Positions 8,729 to 17,751 of a stretch of 26,664 nt of DNA are shown here, in pieces (the first letter of the stretch is position 1; the number at the start of each line of letters is the position of its first letter). Where the stretch lies: NCBI GenBank assembly GCA_028293725.1, contig JAQGOE010000313.1, forward strand, positions 1-26,664, read 5' to 3'. The position numbers were made by a program, and so were the translations under genes. The notes beneath the pieces are model-generated. The model saw nothing but the letters and a program-made list of their open reading frames with translations. It was not told the origin of the DNA and did no database searches. The DNA comes from Gammaproteobacteria bacterium (GTDB taxonomy: Bacteria > Pseudomonadota > Gammaproteobacteria > Steroidobacterales > Steroidobacteraceae).

Positions 8729-9511
8729 TCAGTGCCCGATTTGTGTCGTCGCCGCGCGGGCGACGATGCGAAACCGAATCTTCATTTCGTCTACGACCTG
8801 GAGCGCCCCGAGCAATGCGCTGAAGGGCGTGAGGCCGAGATCGGTTTGTTTGAGCGGGAACTCGCCAGAGACGACGATCTGATCGTCATGCTGTTCGTAG
8901 TGCACAGGTACGACAACTGTGCTCGTACGGTCGCGCACGGTGACCTGCACGTGTGCGGTCCATTGCGCACCGGCTCCGTCGGGAGCTTGCTCGACACGTT
9001 CAGACCGCAGCACGATCTCCGGGTAGTGTTCCCCGTCGAGCAGCGCGCCGCTCAGCATGTTCCGGCGCGTTCCGTCCTTCGCCGAGTCCGGAATGTCGGG
9101 CGGGAACTCCTCCGGGCTCTCCTTTGACCGCAGCACCGCCTCGTCGACAGTGAGCTCCGTCACCGGCATGTGGACCTCGAAGGTCGTACGTGCCAGATCG
9201 GCGGGCACATAAAAGGTACCGCGCAAAGCATGCGAAGCGATGACATGATTGTGGCCGGCCTTGGCAAGGGCACCACCGCGAAAAGCCTGTATTGTCAGCA
9301 ATGAGTCGCTAGAGGCGATGTCATACGGGCGCCCCTCACGTGCCGGCAGGGGGGGCGGTAACGGCGCGGACTGCCCGGCTGGCGGAGCGGGTGCGCGCGG
9401 CGGTGTCGGACATCCCGCGAGGCACGTGCTAAGGAGCACCGCAGCCAAAAGAGAGCTGTGCGGGAAGAAGCTGTGCGAGAAGAAGATGTTGCAACTGGTG
9501 CTCACACGCAT
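8729..9511 (-). CDS. YceI-like domain lipoprotein
   Basis: 260 residues from the ATG at 9511. A hydrophobic signal ends in lipobox LAGC with Cys34, followed by a Pro/Ala-rich linker (~35-57), so an envelope lipoprotein is predicted. Residues ~60-260 fit the YceI lipocalin-like fold: GHNHVIASHALRGTF, then GTRRNMLSGALLDGEHYPEI and a C-terminal MKIRFRIVA strand. YceI proteins bind long isoprenoid-like ligands; the ligand here is unknown. The frame extends upstream to 9676, but that part lies over the cytochrome gene and lacks a signal. Start codons of this gene and the divergent cytochrome b561 are only 12 bases apart. The coding bases around 9456-9485 hold a near-exact 15-bp tandem repeat that encodes FFSHSFFPHS. 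Confidence 0.8.
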   Translation of the reverse strand: MRVSTSCNIFFSHSFFPHSSLLAAVLLSTCLAGCPTPPRAPAPPAGQSAPLPPPLPAREGRPYDIASSDSLLTIQAFRGGALAKAGHNHVIASHALRGTFYVPADLARTTFEVHMPVTELTVDEAVLRSKESPEEFPPDIPDSAKDGTRRNMLSGALLDGEHYPEIVLRSERVEQAPDGAGAQWTAHVQVTVRDRTSTVVVPVHYEQHDDQIVVSGEFPLKQTDLGLTPFSALLGALQVVDEMKIRFRIVARAATTQIGH

Positions 9512-9523
9512 AAGCTTGGTGCT

Positions 9524-10078
9524 ATGACTATCCGAAACACTACCGTCCGTTGGGGCCACGTCTCGCAGTTCCTTCATTGGCTCATCGTTGTGTTGCTCAT
9601 CGTACAAGTTACGCTGGCAACTCTCGCCGACGATCTGCCGTTGGGGATGAAAAAGCTTGCCCTGTTGGCGAGGCACAAGTCCGTGGGGATCACCATCCTG
9701 GGACTCGTAGTACTGCGACTCTTGTGGCGCTGGATGAACCCATCGCCGGAGTTACCCGACACACTCAAGCCGTACGAGCGCGTGCTCGCGAACGTTACGC
9801 ACGCCGGACTGTACATACTGCTGTTCGCGATGCCGCTGTCTGGCTGGATGATGTCCTCAGCGCGTGGGTTCCCTGTGAGCTGGTTTGGGTTCATCCAGCT
9901 CCCAGATTTTGTGTCGAAGAACAAGGCGGTCTACGACGTTATGCTGGAGACGCACCATACGCTGGCGTGGGCGCTCTACACTATTGTGTTCCTGCATGTA
10001 GCGGCGGCCGTGAAGCACCACTTTCTGCTGAAGGACAACGTCCTGCTGCGGATGCTGCCTTTCACAAAGAATCGCTGA
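9524..10078 (+). CDS. Cytochrome b561 family, dihaem inner-membrane protein
   Basis: 184 residues with four predicted membrane helices (~15-33, 53-70, 90-110, 145-165). Candidate haem ligands are His18 (FLHWL), His51 (LLARHKSVG), His144/145 (ETHHTLA) and His158 (FLHVAAAVKHHF), matching the four-histidine pattern of CybB. It probably passes electrons between quinones and periplasmic or membrane acceptors. The ATG at 9524 starts directly at the conserved RWGHVSQFLHW segment; an upstream in-frame ATG at 9458 would add an unrelated extension. It is followed 12 bases later by a yceI-type gene. The same pairing exists in E. coli (yceJ-yceI), so a shared role in isoprenoid or quinone-linked envelope redox is plausible but unproven. 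Confidence 0.9.
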   Translation: MTIRNTTVRWGHVSQFLHWLIVVLLIVQVTLATLADDLPLGMKKLALLARHKSVGITILGLVVLRLLWRWMNPSPELPDTLKPYERVLANVTHAGLYILLFAMPLSGWMMSSARGFPVSWFGFIQLPDFVSKNKAVYDVMLETHHTLAWALYTIVFLHVAAAVKHHFLLKDNVLLRMLPFTKNR

Positions 10079-10090
10079 AGGATGACCTCA

Positions 10091-10684
10091 ATGACCGAAT
10101 TTAGACTGAGCTCGCGCGTGGCGCTCGCGACCGTATTCCTGTCGACAACTGCTTTCGCGGACGCGCCGGCGGGTGTTACGCACTTCTCGGCGGACCCCGC
10201 CAAGAGCTCCCTTCAATTCACCTTCTTGCAGGCTGGAGCCACGAACACCGGAAAGTTCGCAAAATTCCCGGTAGCGCTCGATGCGGCCGCGGATGGGTCC
10301 GCCGCAAGTAAGCTGGATGTCACGGTCGACATGACCACCATGGACAGTGGTGACAAAGAGCGCGATGACACGCTGCGCGGCCCTGACTTATTCAGTGTCG
10401 CGAAATTCCCGCAGGCGCACTTTACCGCGACACAGATCACGAAGACCGCAGCGGGCTTCGACGCACTCGGCAAGCTGACGCTCCGGGGCGTAACGCGCGA
10501 CCAACATGTGCTGTTCACGCTCCGCATTGCAAATGAGCAGGGTCATTCGGTCGGGTATCTGACCGGGAAGACCACGATCCACAGACTCGATTACGGGGTC
10601 GGCCAGGGCGACTGGAAGTCGACGGAATGGGTCGGGGCCGACGTAACGGTGTCGTATAACGTCAGGCTGGTCGCAGCGCCGTAG
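10091..10684 (+). CDS. YceI family periplasmic protein
   Basis: 197 residues with a cleavable signal (core ALATVFLSTTAFA, then DAPAG). The mature protein is a complete YceI domain: FSADPAKSSLQFTF, later MDSGDKERDDTLRGPDLFSVAKFPQAHF, KLTLRGVTRDQ and the final DVTVSYNVRL strand. The family forms a lipocalin-like barrel binding polyisoprenoid lipids in the periplasm. Two starts are possible, 10082 and 10091. The second is chosen because GAAGG (10077-10081) is then nine bases upstream, whereas it would touch the first ATG. Probably co-transcribed with the cytochrome b561 gene. Confidence 0.9.
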   Translation: MTEFRLSSRVALATVFLSTTAFADAPAGVTHFSADPAKSSLQFTFLQAGATNTGKFAKFPVALDAAADGSAASKLDVTVDMTTMDSGDKERDDTLRGPDLFSVAKFPQAHFTATQITKTAAGFDALGKLTLRGVTRDQHVLFTLRIANEQGHSVGYLTGKTTIHRLDYGVGQGDWKSTEWVGADVTVSYNVRLVAAP

Positions 10685-10707
10685 GTTTGGGGGAGGGTCG
10701 CGGTTAG

Positions 10708-10736
10708 GGCAGCGTCGCGCAGATCGCAGCGCTGCC
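10708..10736. terminator. Inverted repeat between convergent genes, possible terminator
   Basis: GGCAGCG (10708-10714) and CGCTGCC (10730-10736) form a 7-bp stem around a 15-base loop in the 74-base gap between the converging yceI gene and the unknown gene ending at 10759. There is no T-run on either side, so this is only a weak candidate. Confidence 0.3.
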
Positions 10737-10758
10737 GCAGGCTAACGGGATGCTCGCG

Positions 10759-11118
10759 TCAGGACGGACGGGCGTGCAGCTTCGACGTGCACAGGTCGTA
10801 GATCGAGCTCATCAACACCTGCACTGAGTGGGTCATCGCGATCTCGATCCCTTTCAGGGCCGCTTCCTTGATGGCGCCGGTCAACAGCTCCAATTGCTCG
10901 GCGGACAGATTTTCCGGCATTTTCGTGGTGATCTGCACGGACGGGACCTCCTCCACGATCTGTCGCAGGATGTGATAGACGCAATCGGCTTTCGCCCGCA
11001 TCAGCGCCTCGTCGTCGCCGAACAGGGTCCCGATCGCGACGAGGCCGTCGACCGTCTTCGCGTGCGTCTGCTCCCACTCGCGCTCCGTGCCGAACGCGAC
11101 ATGAATGACCTGGCCCAT
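10759..11118 (-). CDS. Small protein of unknown function
   Basis: 119 residues from the ATG at 11118, which has an AAAGGGG ribosome site five bases upstream. The frame remains open to a GTG at 11172 and an ATG at 11166, which would add up to 18 residues. The sequence looks like a soluble, mostly helical protein (LVAIGTLFGDDEALMRAKADCVYHILRQIVEEV, then EQLELLTGAIKEAALKGIEIAMTH). There is no signal peptide, membrane helix or motif I recognise. It follows the orphan antidote gene on the same strand, 63 bases after its stop, so the two may be co-transcribed. The function is unknown; calling it a toxin would be unsupported. Confidence 0.6.
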   Translation of the reverse strand: MGQVIHVAFGTEREWEQTHAKTVDGLVAIGTLFGDDEALMRAKADCVYHILRQIVEEVPSVQITTKMPENLSAEQLELLTGAIKEAALKGIEIAMTHSVQVLMSSIYDLCTSKLHARPS

Positions 11119-11181
11119 GAGTGCCCCTTTTCCGTGTAGTCCAATCGCGAATTTCGCAAGTTCCATGCCCACATGGGGCTT

Positions 11182-11586
11182 TCAGTAAGGCGTCCCATCC
11201 TTACGCGTCATCTTTCCCCGTCCCTGCGGCGGGCTCGCAATGAGGTCGACTTCGGGGTCCGGGTAATAAGCCGTATCTTCAGCGTCGCGATTGCTGATCT
11301 CGAGGTATGGTTTCCGTTCGCCCAGAGGCTGTAACGCCAGGCGGATTCCCATTGCCTTCAACAGTGCGGCAACACTCTTCAGCTCCGGGTTACCGCGCCG
11401 GCAGAGTGTGCGATAGAAGCTCGGCGCATTGAGCTCGACCTTCTCCACCAGCTTCGGGCCACCCGAGGCGCGCGCGATGCGGCCCAACGCAGCGGTCAGC
11501 TCCTCCTCGTCCGCATCGTCGATCAACACATTCAGGTATGCAACCGCAAAATTCCGTCCTTTTGCGCAGTCTCTTGTCCTGGCCAT
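11182..11586 (-). CDS. Addiction-module antidote-type HTH protein, no toxin gene adjacent upstream
   Basis: 134 residues. Residues ~14-95 match the 'probable addiction module antidote' HTH family: AYLNVLIDDADEEELTAALGRIARASGG, then a helix-turn-helix ending GNPELKSVAALLKAMGIRLAL. In this family the antidote binds its own promoter and neutralises a RelE/HigB-like toxin, usually encoded just upstream. Here the preceding 116 bases hold no toxin gene, and the next gene upstream is acetyl-CoA synthetase. A hydrophilic tail (~98-134) follows the HTH domain. The start ATG has a strong GGAGGG ribosome site. It could be an orphan regulator, or the unknown gene downstream could be a non-canonical partner. 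Confidence 0.75.
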   Translation of the reverse strand: MARTRDCAKGRNFAVAYLNVLIDDADEEELTAALGRIARASGGPKLVEKVELNAPSFYRTLCRRGNPELKSVAALLKAMGIRLALQPLGERKPYLEISNRDAEDTAYYPDPEVDLIASPPQGRGKMTRKDGTPY

Positions 11587-11642
11587 CGTTCCCTCCGGTG
11601 TTCACAGCTCGTCGATCCCGCGATCGTTGAAAATGATCCTAC

Positions 11643-11654
11643 CGAAGCGCTTCG
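11643..11654. promoter_or_regulatory. 12-bp perfect palindrome upstream of the antidote gene
   Basis: CGAAGCGCTTCG reads the same on both strands and lies 57 bases upstream of the antidote start. Antidotes of this type commonly bind palindromes in their own promoter, so this is a candidate operator. No convincing -35/-10 pair was seen beside it. A short self-complementary element in GC-rich DNA can also occur by chance. Confidence 0.3.
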
Positions 11655-11702
11655 CACCAACACCAGACTGATTTATTGTGGGAAACGGGCCAAAACCCCG
11701 CG

Positions 11703-14096
11703 TTAGCCTCCGCGACCGCGCAAAGGCCGCTTTACTGCGCGCTTTGCTACCGGCTTGGCGCGCGAGGTGCGGGCGCCGGCGCGTCCTGCGGGCTGCTTGG
11801 CCGGTCGCGCACGCCGGATGTTAGTTTTGGATGCGGCCTTGCGTGCCGTGGGCTTGCCAGGCACGGCCTTGGGCGCGCTGGATTTCTTGACAGCCTTTTT
11901 GGGAGTTTTCCGGGCTGCCTTTCCGGCCGCCGCCTTCTTGGAAACCTTCTTCGCAACATTCCTGGCAGTCACGGCACGAGCACCGCTGGCGCGGCCAGCC
12001 TTGCCCGCGACTTTTGCCGCACCTGCCGCCGACACGGAAGTCCCGGTCGCAGCCGGGCGCTTTGCGCTCTTCTTCGCTCCATCGTTCGCTTTCGGCGCCC
12101 TACCCTTCGCCTTGGGCACCGCGGCGGGTGCCCCCGCATCCTCACCACGCAACTGATCCAGAATTGCCGGATTCTCAAGCGTCGACACGTCCTGCGTGAT
12201 CTCCTCGCCGCGCGCGACCGCTTTCAGGAGCCGCCGCATGATCTTCCCCGAACGCGTCTTGGGCAGATTGTCGGCGAAGCGGATGTCGTCCGGTCGGGCG
12301 ATCGCGCCGAGTTGCTCCGCGACCCAGTCGCGCAACTCCTTCACGAGTGCGCTGGTGTCGCCGGTCGGCCGCTCCCCGCGGAACACAACAAACGCAAACA
12401 CCGACTCGCCTTTAATCTCGTGTGGCTTGCCGACGACCGCGGCTTCCGCTACACGCGGATGTGCAACGAGCGCCGACTCGACCTCCATGGTGCCGAGACG
12501 GTGCCCAGCGACATTGAGCACATCGTCGATGCGGCCCATGATCCAGTAGTACCCGTCCTTGTCACGATGAGCGCTATCGCCGGCGACGTAGTAACCCTGT
12601 TTGAATTTCTCCCAGTAGGCGGAGATATAACGGTCGTTATCCCGCCATAAGGTGCGCAACATGGAAGGCCAGGGCTTCTTGATGACGAGATAGCCACCGG
12701 CGTTGGCGCCTTTCACCGGCTTGCCGCGATCGTCAACGATGTCGACATCGATACCCGGCAGGGGCCGTGTGCACGATCCCGGCTTCGTCGCCGTCGCACC
12801 CGGCAGGGGCGAAATGAGAATCGACCCGGTTTCCGTCTGCCACCAGGTATCGACGATCGGGCAGCGCTCGCCGCCGATCACCTTCTGATACCACATCCAC
12901 GCCTCGGGGTTGATGGGCTCACCAACACTGCCGAGCAGGCGCAGCCGCGACAGATCGTACCGCGCCGGCAGCTCGTCCCCGAGCTTCATGAGGGCACGGA
13001 TGGCAGTGGGTGCCGTATAAAAAATGGTTACGCCATGATCCTGGCAGATCTTCCAGAAACGTCCGCCGTCGGGAAACACGGGACCACCTTCGTACAACAC
13101 CACAGTCGCTCCAGCCGCGAGCGGGCCGTACGCGACGTAGCTATGGCCGGTAACCCAACCGACATCGGCGGTACACCAATACACATCGTCCGCACGGAGA
13201 TCGAATACCCACTGCGACGTCACCTTCGCGCCGAGGAGGTACCCACCCGTGGAGTGCTGAATGCCTTTCGGCTTGCCGGTCGAGCCGGATGTATACAAAA
13301 GGAACAGGGGATGTTCCGCCTCGACCCACTCGGGCTCACACTCCGAGGATGTCCCAGCCACGGCGTCGTGCCACCACACGTCGCGATCCGGATCCATGGC
13401 CACGGGTTTGTCAGTCCGCCGATACACGATGACGCGCTCCACGCTCGGACAGCCACTGGCCAGGGCCTTGTCGGTGGCGGCCTTCAGCTCGATGACGTGA
13501 CCGGCGCGCCAGCCGCCGTCGGCGGTAATCACGAGCTTCGCGCCGGTGTCCTCGATCCTGTCCTTGAGCGCGAGCGCTGAAAAGCCGCCGAACACGACCG
13601 AATGGATGGCGCCGATCCGGTTGCAGGCGTGCATGGCAACGACGACTTCAGGGACGAGCGGCATGTAGATGACGACCCGGTCGCCGTGGCCAATCCCTTG
13701 AGCCTTGAGCGCATTCGCGAACCGGCACACATCGGTATGCAGCTCGCGATAGCTGACGCGACGCACGTCGCCCGGCTCCCCCTCGAATAACAACGCCGTC
13801 TTGTCACCGTTCTCGGCCAGGTGCACGTCGAGACAGTTATACGAAACGTTCAGCCGACCGTCCGTAAACCATCGATAGTTTGGCGCTTTCGAATCGTCCA
13901 GAGTTACAGTGAACGGTGTCTGCCAGTGGAGCTCCTTGCGTGCCAGCTCACCCCAGAATCCGACGTGATCTTTCGCCGCGTGCTCTCTAAGCTTCTCGAC
14001 GTCGGCCGGCTTGAGCCGGGCCTGCTGGGTAAATTTGGGCGGCGGCGCAAAGGAGCGCTCCTCCAGCAGTACCGACACGATATTCTTATTCGCCAT
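11703..14096 (-). CDS. acs: Acetyl-CoA synthetase with a histone-H1-like C-terminal tail
   Basis: 797 residues, where the family usually has ~650. Residues 1-650 are a complete AMP-forming acetyl-CoA synthetase: P-loop [10 protein letters not shown] (269-278), DVGWVTGHS (311-319), QTETG (420-424), hinge region [13 protein letters not shown] (521-533) and Lys618 in [11 protein letters not shown]. Lys618 is needed for adenylation and is the usual site of regulatory acetylation. The enzyme makes acetyl-CoA from acetate, ATP and CoA via acetyl-AMP. Residues 651-797 are a low-complexity Ala/Lys/Arg/Pro tail with about 43 Lys/Arg and only three acidic residues, containing [19 protein letters not shown] runs typical of bacterial H1-like or AlgP-type DNA-binding proteins. 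The frame is continuous with no internal stop. The start has a GAGGG ribosome site and diverges from the CHAT gene. Confidence 0.95.
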   Translation of the reverse strand: MANKNIVSVLLEERSFAPPPKFTQQARLKPADVEKLREHAAKDHVGFWGELARKELHWQTPFTVTLDDSKAPNYRWFTDGRLNVSYNCLDVHLAENGDKTALLFEGEPGDVRRVSYRELHTDVCRFANALKAQGIGHGDRVVIYMPLVPEVVVAMHACNRIGAIHSVVFGGFSALALKDRIEDTGAKLVITADGGWRAGHVIELKAATDKALASGCPSVERVIVYRRTDKPVAMDPDRDVWWHDAVAGTSSECEPEWVEAEHPLFLLYTSGSTGKPKGIQHSTGGYLLGAKVTSQWVFDLRADDVYWCTADVGWVTGHSYVAYGPLAAGATVVLYEGGPVFPDGGRFWKICQDHGVTIFYTAPTAIRALMKLGDELPARYDLSRLRLLGSVGEPINPEAWMWYQKVIGGERCPIVDTWWQTETGSILISPLPGATATKPGSCTRPLPGIDVDIVDDRGKPVKGANAGGYLVIKKPWPSMLRTLWRDNDRYISAYWEKFKQGYYVAGDSAHRDKDGYYWIMGRIDDVLNVAGHRLGTMEVESALVAHPRVAEAAVVGKPHEIKGESVFAFVVFRGERPTGDTSALVKELRDWVAEQLGAIARPDDIRFADNLPKTRSGKIMRRLLKAVARGEEITQDVSTLENPAILDQLRGEDAGAPAAVPKAKGRAPKANDGAKKSAKRPAATGTSVSAAGAAKVAGKAGRASGARAVTARNVAKKVSKKAAAGKAARKTPKKAVKKSSAPKAVPGKPTARKAASKTNIRRARPAKQPAGRAGARTSRAKPVAKRAVKRPLRGRGG

Positions 14097-14120
14097 GGTG
14101 TTTCCCTCGAAGACATGAGC

Positions 14121-14140
14121 GCTATGCAGCGAAGCATAGC
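14121..14140. promoter_or_regulatory. Inverted repeat between acs and the CHAT gene
   Basis: GCTATGC (14121-14127) and GCATAGC (14134-14140) are perfect 7-bp arms around AGCGAA, in the 75-base gap between the divergent starts of acs (14096) and the TPR-CHAT gene (14172). The placement suits an operator acting on either or both genes. It would be coding only if the CHAT protein started at 14115 or earlier, which is less likely. Confidence 0.4.
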
Positions 14141-14171
14141 CGAATATGCCGCGGGAGCCGCAGGGGGGCTG

Positions 14172-17100
14172 ATGGGGCGTTGGCGCTTGCGCCGCGGGGC
14201 CGGTGATGGAGAGCGATGGCCCGGTATCGCCCTCTTCGGCCTGCTGCTATTCGCCTGGGAACCGGGTGCGGCTGCGCCCGGGCACCTTCAGTCTGTACTG
14301 GCGCGTGAGTGCCGGCCGATCGAAAGTTCCCACGAAGTCGCGCTGCACCTCACTTCGCCCGCCGACGGCTTGCTGCGTGTCGAGGTGGAAGAGCATGGTA
14401 TTTCAACCGTCAGCTTCTTGAGTGACGCGGCGGGTAGCGGGGCGGCTACTGAGGCGGCAGGAGCCACGGCGGGTGTGACAGTTGGCGGCGCGCCGGTCGG
14501 GTCACCCGGCGCCAACGCGAGCACCTCGGCGTCTCCCATCGACAGGCTCGGCACGGTTGTATTGGCAGCGAACATCCGCCGCGCCGGACACGCCGAAGTC
14601 GAAGTTCACGTCGAAGACTCACCCGATATCCGTGGCGAAGTCTGTGTCTCGGCGGACCTGATCCCATCTTCAGACACGTTGCGTATACAAGCGGAGCTCG
14701 CCTTCGCCGCTGCGGGTCGCGCCATCTGGGCAACTGACTGGGATACCGCCTTTAGTCGCTACCTGAGCGCTGCACGCGCGTTCGACTCGCTGGGGTTGCG
14801 GCGACAGGCGGCCATGGCGCGCCATGCGATGGCAGAGCTCGCCTACCTGCGGTTCGACCGGAAGAGAGACGCCTACGCACTGGGCGGTCAGGCGTTGGCT
14901 GGTTACGGCGAGTCAGTGAACCCCGCCCTGCTCGGTGAGCTGGCCGAGCTGGAAGGCAAAGCGCTGCTTGATATGCCCGGACTGGACATCGTCGTGGCGG
15001 CACCGGAGGCCCGTCGCTGGCTGGAGGCGGCTCGGCGCCTCGAGAGTAAGGTCCAGTACGGTGCACGTGAGTTGCCACGGCTCGCCATTCTGACGGGTTT
15101 CCTCGAATACGAGCTGGACGCGCTCGCGCTATCGCGCCAACGTTTTGCCGAGGCCGCCGAGAATTGTCGCGTCCTGCGGGACTGGGATTGTTACGCGTTG
15201 GCGAGTCAGAACCTGGCGAACTTCGCCGAGGAGGATAAGAATTACTCCTCCGCTCTTTCCACCTACGCGGATGCGCTGCGACTTCTGCCTGCCGGGTTGG
15301 ATCCCAAGCTCACCGCAGACATCTGGAACAATCTGGGGCGCGTGCAAGGGATCATGGGGCTGTTCAGCGCCAGCGAGCGCTCGCAGTCGTCGGCTATGCA
15401 GGCTTATGCCCAACTCGGCGACTGCCAGGGAGTACGGCGCAGCTTGGTGCGAGCGGGAAACCTGCTCGTCCACGTCGGCAATCTCGCGGATGCCGAGAAC
15501 GATCTCGCGCGGGCCGCCTCGTTCTCCTGCCCGAGCTTGCTGGCGTCTACCGCCGCCCCGGCACTTCCAAACATCGGCGACGCGGTGTTGGCGCCGGATT
15601 CGGCGCGGCGGAATGCACGCGAATCGACTGACGCCGTGACACAACATCCCTGCGCGAGGCCGTTGGATCCGGCGCCTCTCACGATGGAATCGAAGTTCGT
15701 CGTATTCGATTCCGTTCTTTCGCTGGGTAACGCAGCAATGCTAACGGGCGATGGCGTGGAAGTCTGGAGCTGCCTCGATGCCGCGCAGTTCTACGTGTCG
15801 GACACCCGCAGCCAGATCCGACTGACGAATGCGCGCGGAGCTGCGTTTCTCGAACGCAATGACGCCGCCGATGCGCGGACCGCCTTTGCTCGAGCGATAC
15901 AAATTGCCGACGCGGCCCACCTGCCGCCCGCGTACGAGCACCGCAATGTCGCACAGCTCGGGCTGGTGAAGGCCATGCTGCTTGCCGGGAAAGCGGCGGA
16001 GAGCCTGCAAGGTTCCTACCAGGCGCTCGACTCGAGCATTGCGCGAGGGGATGTCGAAAGCACTATCACTTCCTTGCGCCTGATTGCGGCGGGCTATCGC
16101 GGCTCTGGAGAGTCTGCGAAAGCAATACGGGTACTACAGGTGGCAGCCGATCTCATCGAGGCCGTACCCATCGACGAGCTCAACGGAGAGCAACGCGCCA
16201 CCTTTCTCGGCAGTCAACACACCGTGTTCGCCGAGCTCACCGACATGTTCGCCTCGCAACAGGCCGCGGACGACTCGACGGTGTGGCTGGCATTCGAAGC
16301 TTCCGAGCGTGGCCGGGCACGCAGCCTTCGCTACGCGCTCAATCAGCAGACCCAGGATGCCTCTACGTCTGTCGATGCACCGTCAGCAACGAAATATCAG
16401 CGTCTGTTGAGTGACGTCGCCAGCCTCAAGGCAACGAGCGCCCCAGGGCAACAACGCCCCGGCCTGATCGACGACATCGACCAACTTGCTGTGCGCGAAG
16501 GCGCCGCCAGCGATCCTTTCGATCGTGAGGCGCTCGGACGCACGCTCAAGCAACTTGATGCCACTTTGGTCGAATATGCGAGCGGCCCGAAAGAGATGCT
16601 CGCGTTCGTCATCACTGGGAATCACGTGCGCGTCGTGCATCTTGGCGACAGCCGTGAGATAGCGCAGGCGACCGCGGAGCTCCGTGATCTCCTGCGCGAC
16701 ACCGAAGTGCCGGCGGACGACGTGCGCACCGCCGCGCAAAAACTCGCTCGGCTCGTACTTTGGCCGATCACTCCGTACCTCGCGGGAGGCCGGATCGTTT
16801 TCATCCCCGACGACGCCTTGCACACCGTTCCGTTAGCAGTTCTCCCATGGGCGGCGGACCCTGCCCAACAGTTACTACTGCAGCACGCTGAGACCGCCGT
16901 CATTCCGTCCGCGTTGTTCCTCACACACGTACACCATGCTGCCTCCCTACATAGTGAGATGCCGCGCATCGCTTTGATCGGCGACCCGGTTTTCCGGATT
17001 TCGGACTGGCGCCGCGAATGTACCGATGTAGAGACAGCGTCGGCCAAGGAGCGGACAGGGCCGCTCGATCGTGCTCTGTCCGCATGGACGGAGTCACTGC

Positions 17101-17684
17101 CTCGTCTGCCGGGTACACGGGTGGAGGTCACGGGGATCGCCAGAATTGCCCGTGAATCGCGCCCCGGCAGTCGAATCGAGACTCTAGTCGGGTGCGCAGC
17201 CGTGCCGACCGCGCTTCGCAAAGTAGCTGACGCCGACGTCGACCTGCTCCATATCGCGACTCACGCGCGGATCGATGCCCAACGTCCGCGGTTGTCCGCT
17301 TTAGCGCTCACCCCCGAATCGCCTTCGGACACGCCCGCGTCCACTTTCGGCCTGTTGGACATTCTGGGCCTGAGGTTGAATTCGAAGCTGGTGGTACTGA
17401 GTGCGTGCGAGACCTCGCGAGGCCGGCTGTTACCGGGCGAGGGAGTGCTGGGGCCGGCGCAGGCTTTCCTGCAAGCGGGATCCGCCGCAGTGCTGGCCAG
17501 CTACTGGCGGGTTGACGACCAGATTACGTCTACTTTTATGCAACGGTTTTACAAATACCTGCTGGTCGACCGCCTGAGCGCCTCGGCAGCGTTGCGCAAG
17601 ACGCAACTCGAGAGCGTCGCCACCGGCAAGACTTATGAGTGGGCCGCGTTCTCCCTGTACGGTTGGCCCGATAGCTCGATCTAG
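14172..17684 (+). CDS. Exported TPR-CHAT (caspase-like) protease
   Basis: 1170 residues from the ATG at 14172, chosen because it has a G-rich ribosome site (14163-14168) and opens directly into an export signal: basic MGRWRLRRG, hydrophobic [12 protein letters not shown], then GAAAPG. The frame runs upstream into acs without homology. Residues ~45-165 look like a beta-rich PPC-like domain ([17 protein letters not shown]) interrupted by an Ala/Gly/Ser/Thr-rich stretch (~85-122). Residues ~170-720 are helical TPR-type repeats. Residues ~800-1170 form a CHAT domain with catalytic His1031 in HIATHAR and Cys1079 in LSACETSRG, followed by [17 protein letters not shown] and [12 protein letters not shown] domains are caspase/separase-like cysteine peptidases activated through their TPR region. 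Export would place the protease in the periplasm or tethered to the inner membrane. It heads a same-strand cluster with a subtilase and an ECF sigma/anti-sigma pair. Substrate unknown. Confidence 0.88.
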   Translation: MGRWRLRRGAGDGERWPGIALFGLLLFAWEPGAAAPGHLQSVLARECRPIESSHEVALHLTSPADGLLRVEVEEHGISTVSFLSDAAGSGAATEAAGATAGVTVGGAPVGSPGANASTSASPIDRLGTVVLAANIRRAGHAEVEVHVEDSPDIRGEVCVSADLIPSSDTLRIQAELAFAAAGRAIWATDWDTAFSRYLSAARAFDSLGLRRQAAMARHAMAELAYLRFDRKRDAYALGGQALAGYGESVNPALLGELAELEGKALLDMPGLDIVVAAPEARRWLEAARRLESKVQYGARELPRLAILTGFLEYELDALALSRQRFAEAAENCRVLRDWDCYALASQNLANFAEEDKNYSSALSTYADALRLLPAGLDPKLTADIWNNLGRVQGIMGLFSASERSQSSAMQAYAQLGDCQGVRRSLVRAGNLLVHVGNLADAENDLARAASFSCPSLLASTAAPALPNIGDAVLAPDSARRNARESTDAVTQHPCARPLDPAPLTMESKFVVFDSVLSLGNAAMLTGDGVEVWSCLDAAQFYVSDTRSQIRLTNARGAAFLERNDAADARTAFARAIQIADAAHLPPAYEHRNVAQLGLVKAMLLAGKAAESLQGSYQALDSSIARGDVESTITSLRLIAAGYRGSGESAKAIRVLQVAADLIEAVPIDELNGEQRATFLGSQHTVFAELTDMFASQQAADDSTVWLAFEASERGRARSLRYALNQQTQDASTSVDAPSATKYQRLLSDVASLKATSAPGQQRPGLIDDIDQLAVREGAASDPFDREALGRTLKQLDATLVEYASGPKEMLAFVITGNHVRVVHLGDSREIAQATAELRDLLRDTEVPADDVRTAAQKLARLVLWPITPYLAGGRIVFIPDDALHTVPLAVLPWAADPAQQLLLQHAETAVIPSALFLTHVHHAASLHSEMPRIALIGDPVFRISDWRRECTDVETASAKERTGPLDRALSAWTESLPRLPGTRVEVTGIARIARESRPGSRIETLVGCAAVPTALRKVADADVDLLHIATHARIDAQRPRLSALALTPESPSDTPASTFGLLDILGLRLNSKLVVLSACETSRGRLLPGEGVLGPAQAFLQAGSAAVLASYWRVDDQITSTFMQRFYKYLLVDRLSASAALRKTQLESVATGKTYEWAAFSLYGWPDSSI

Positions 17685-17701
17685 CGCAGCGGACGCGTGA
17701 A

Positions 17702-17738
17702 AAGGCCGGGACGGCCCGAAGCAGCTACGGACGGCCTT
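17702..17738 (+). terminator. Stem-loop after the CHAT gene, possible weak terminator
   Basis: AAGGCCG (17702-17708) pairs with CGGCCTT (17732-17738). A nested alternative is GGCCG/CGGCC at 17704-17716. It begins 17 bases after the CHAT stop. The absence of a T-run makes efficient termination doubtful; partial read-through into the next gene is possible. Confidence 0.35.
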
Positions 17739-17751
17739 GATGAGATAAGCC

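Noticed and set aside
11592..11655. Minus-strand frame ending GRIIFNDRGIDEL just before the antidote gene, as a toxin remnant
   Set aside because: It has no start codon, is only about 20 codons long and does not match RelE/HigB C-termini that I recognise.
11676..12650. Plus-strand open frame of 324 codons opposite the acs tail
   Set aside because: It is antisense to the continuous acs frame and rich in Arg/Leu/Cys as expected from reverse reading of Ala/Lys-rich codons.
13821..14171. N-terminal extension of the CHAT protein into acs
   Set aside because: It overlaps the acs coding start, shows no domain, and would place the export signal internally; the ATG at 14172 has a ribosome site.
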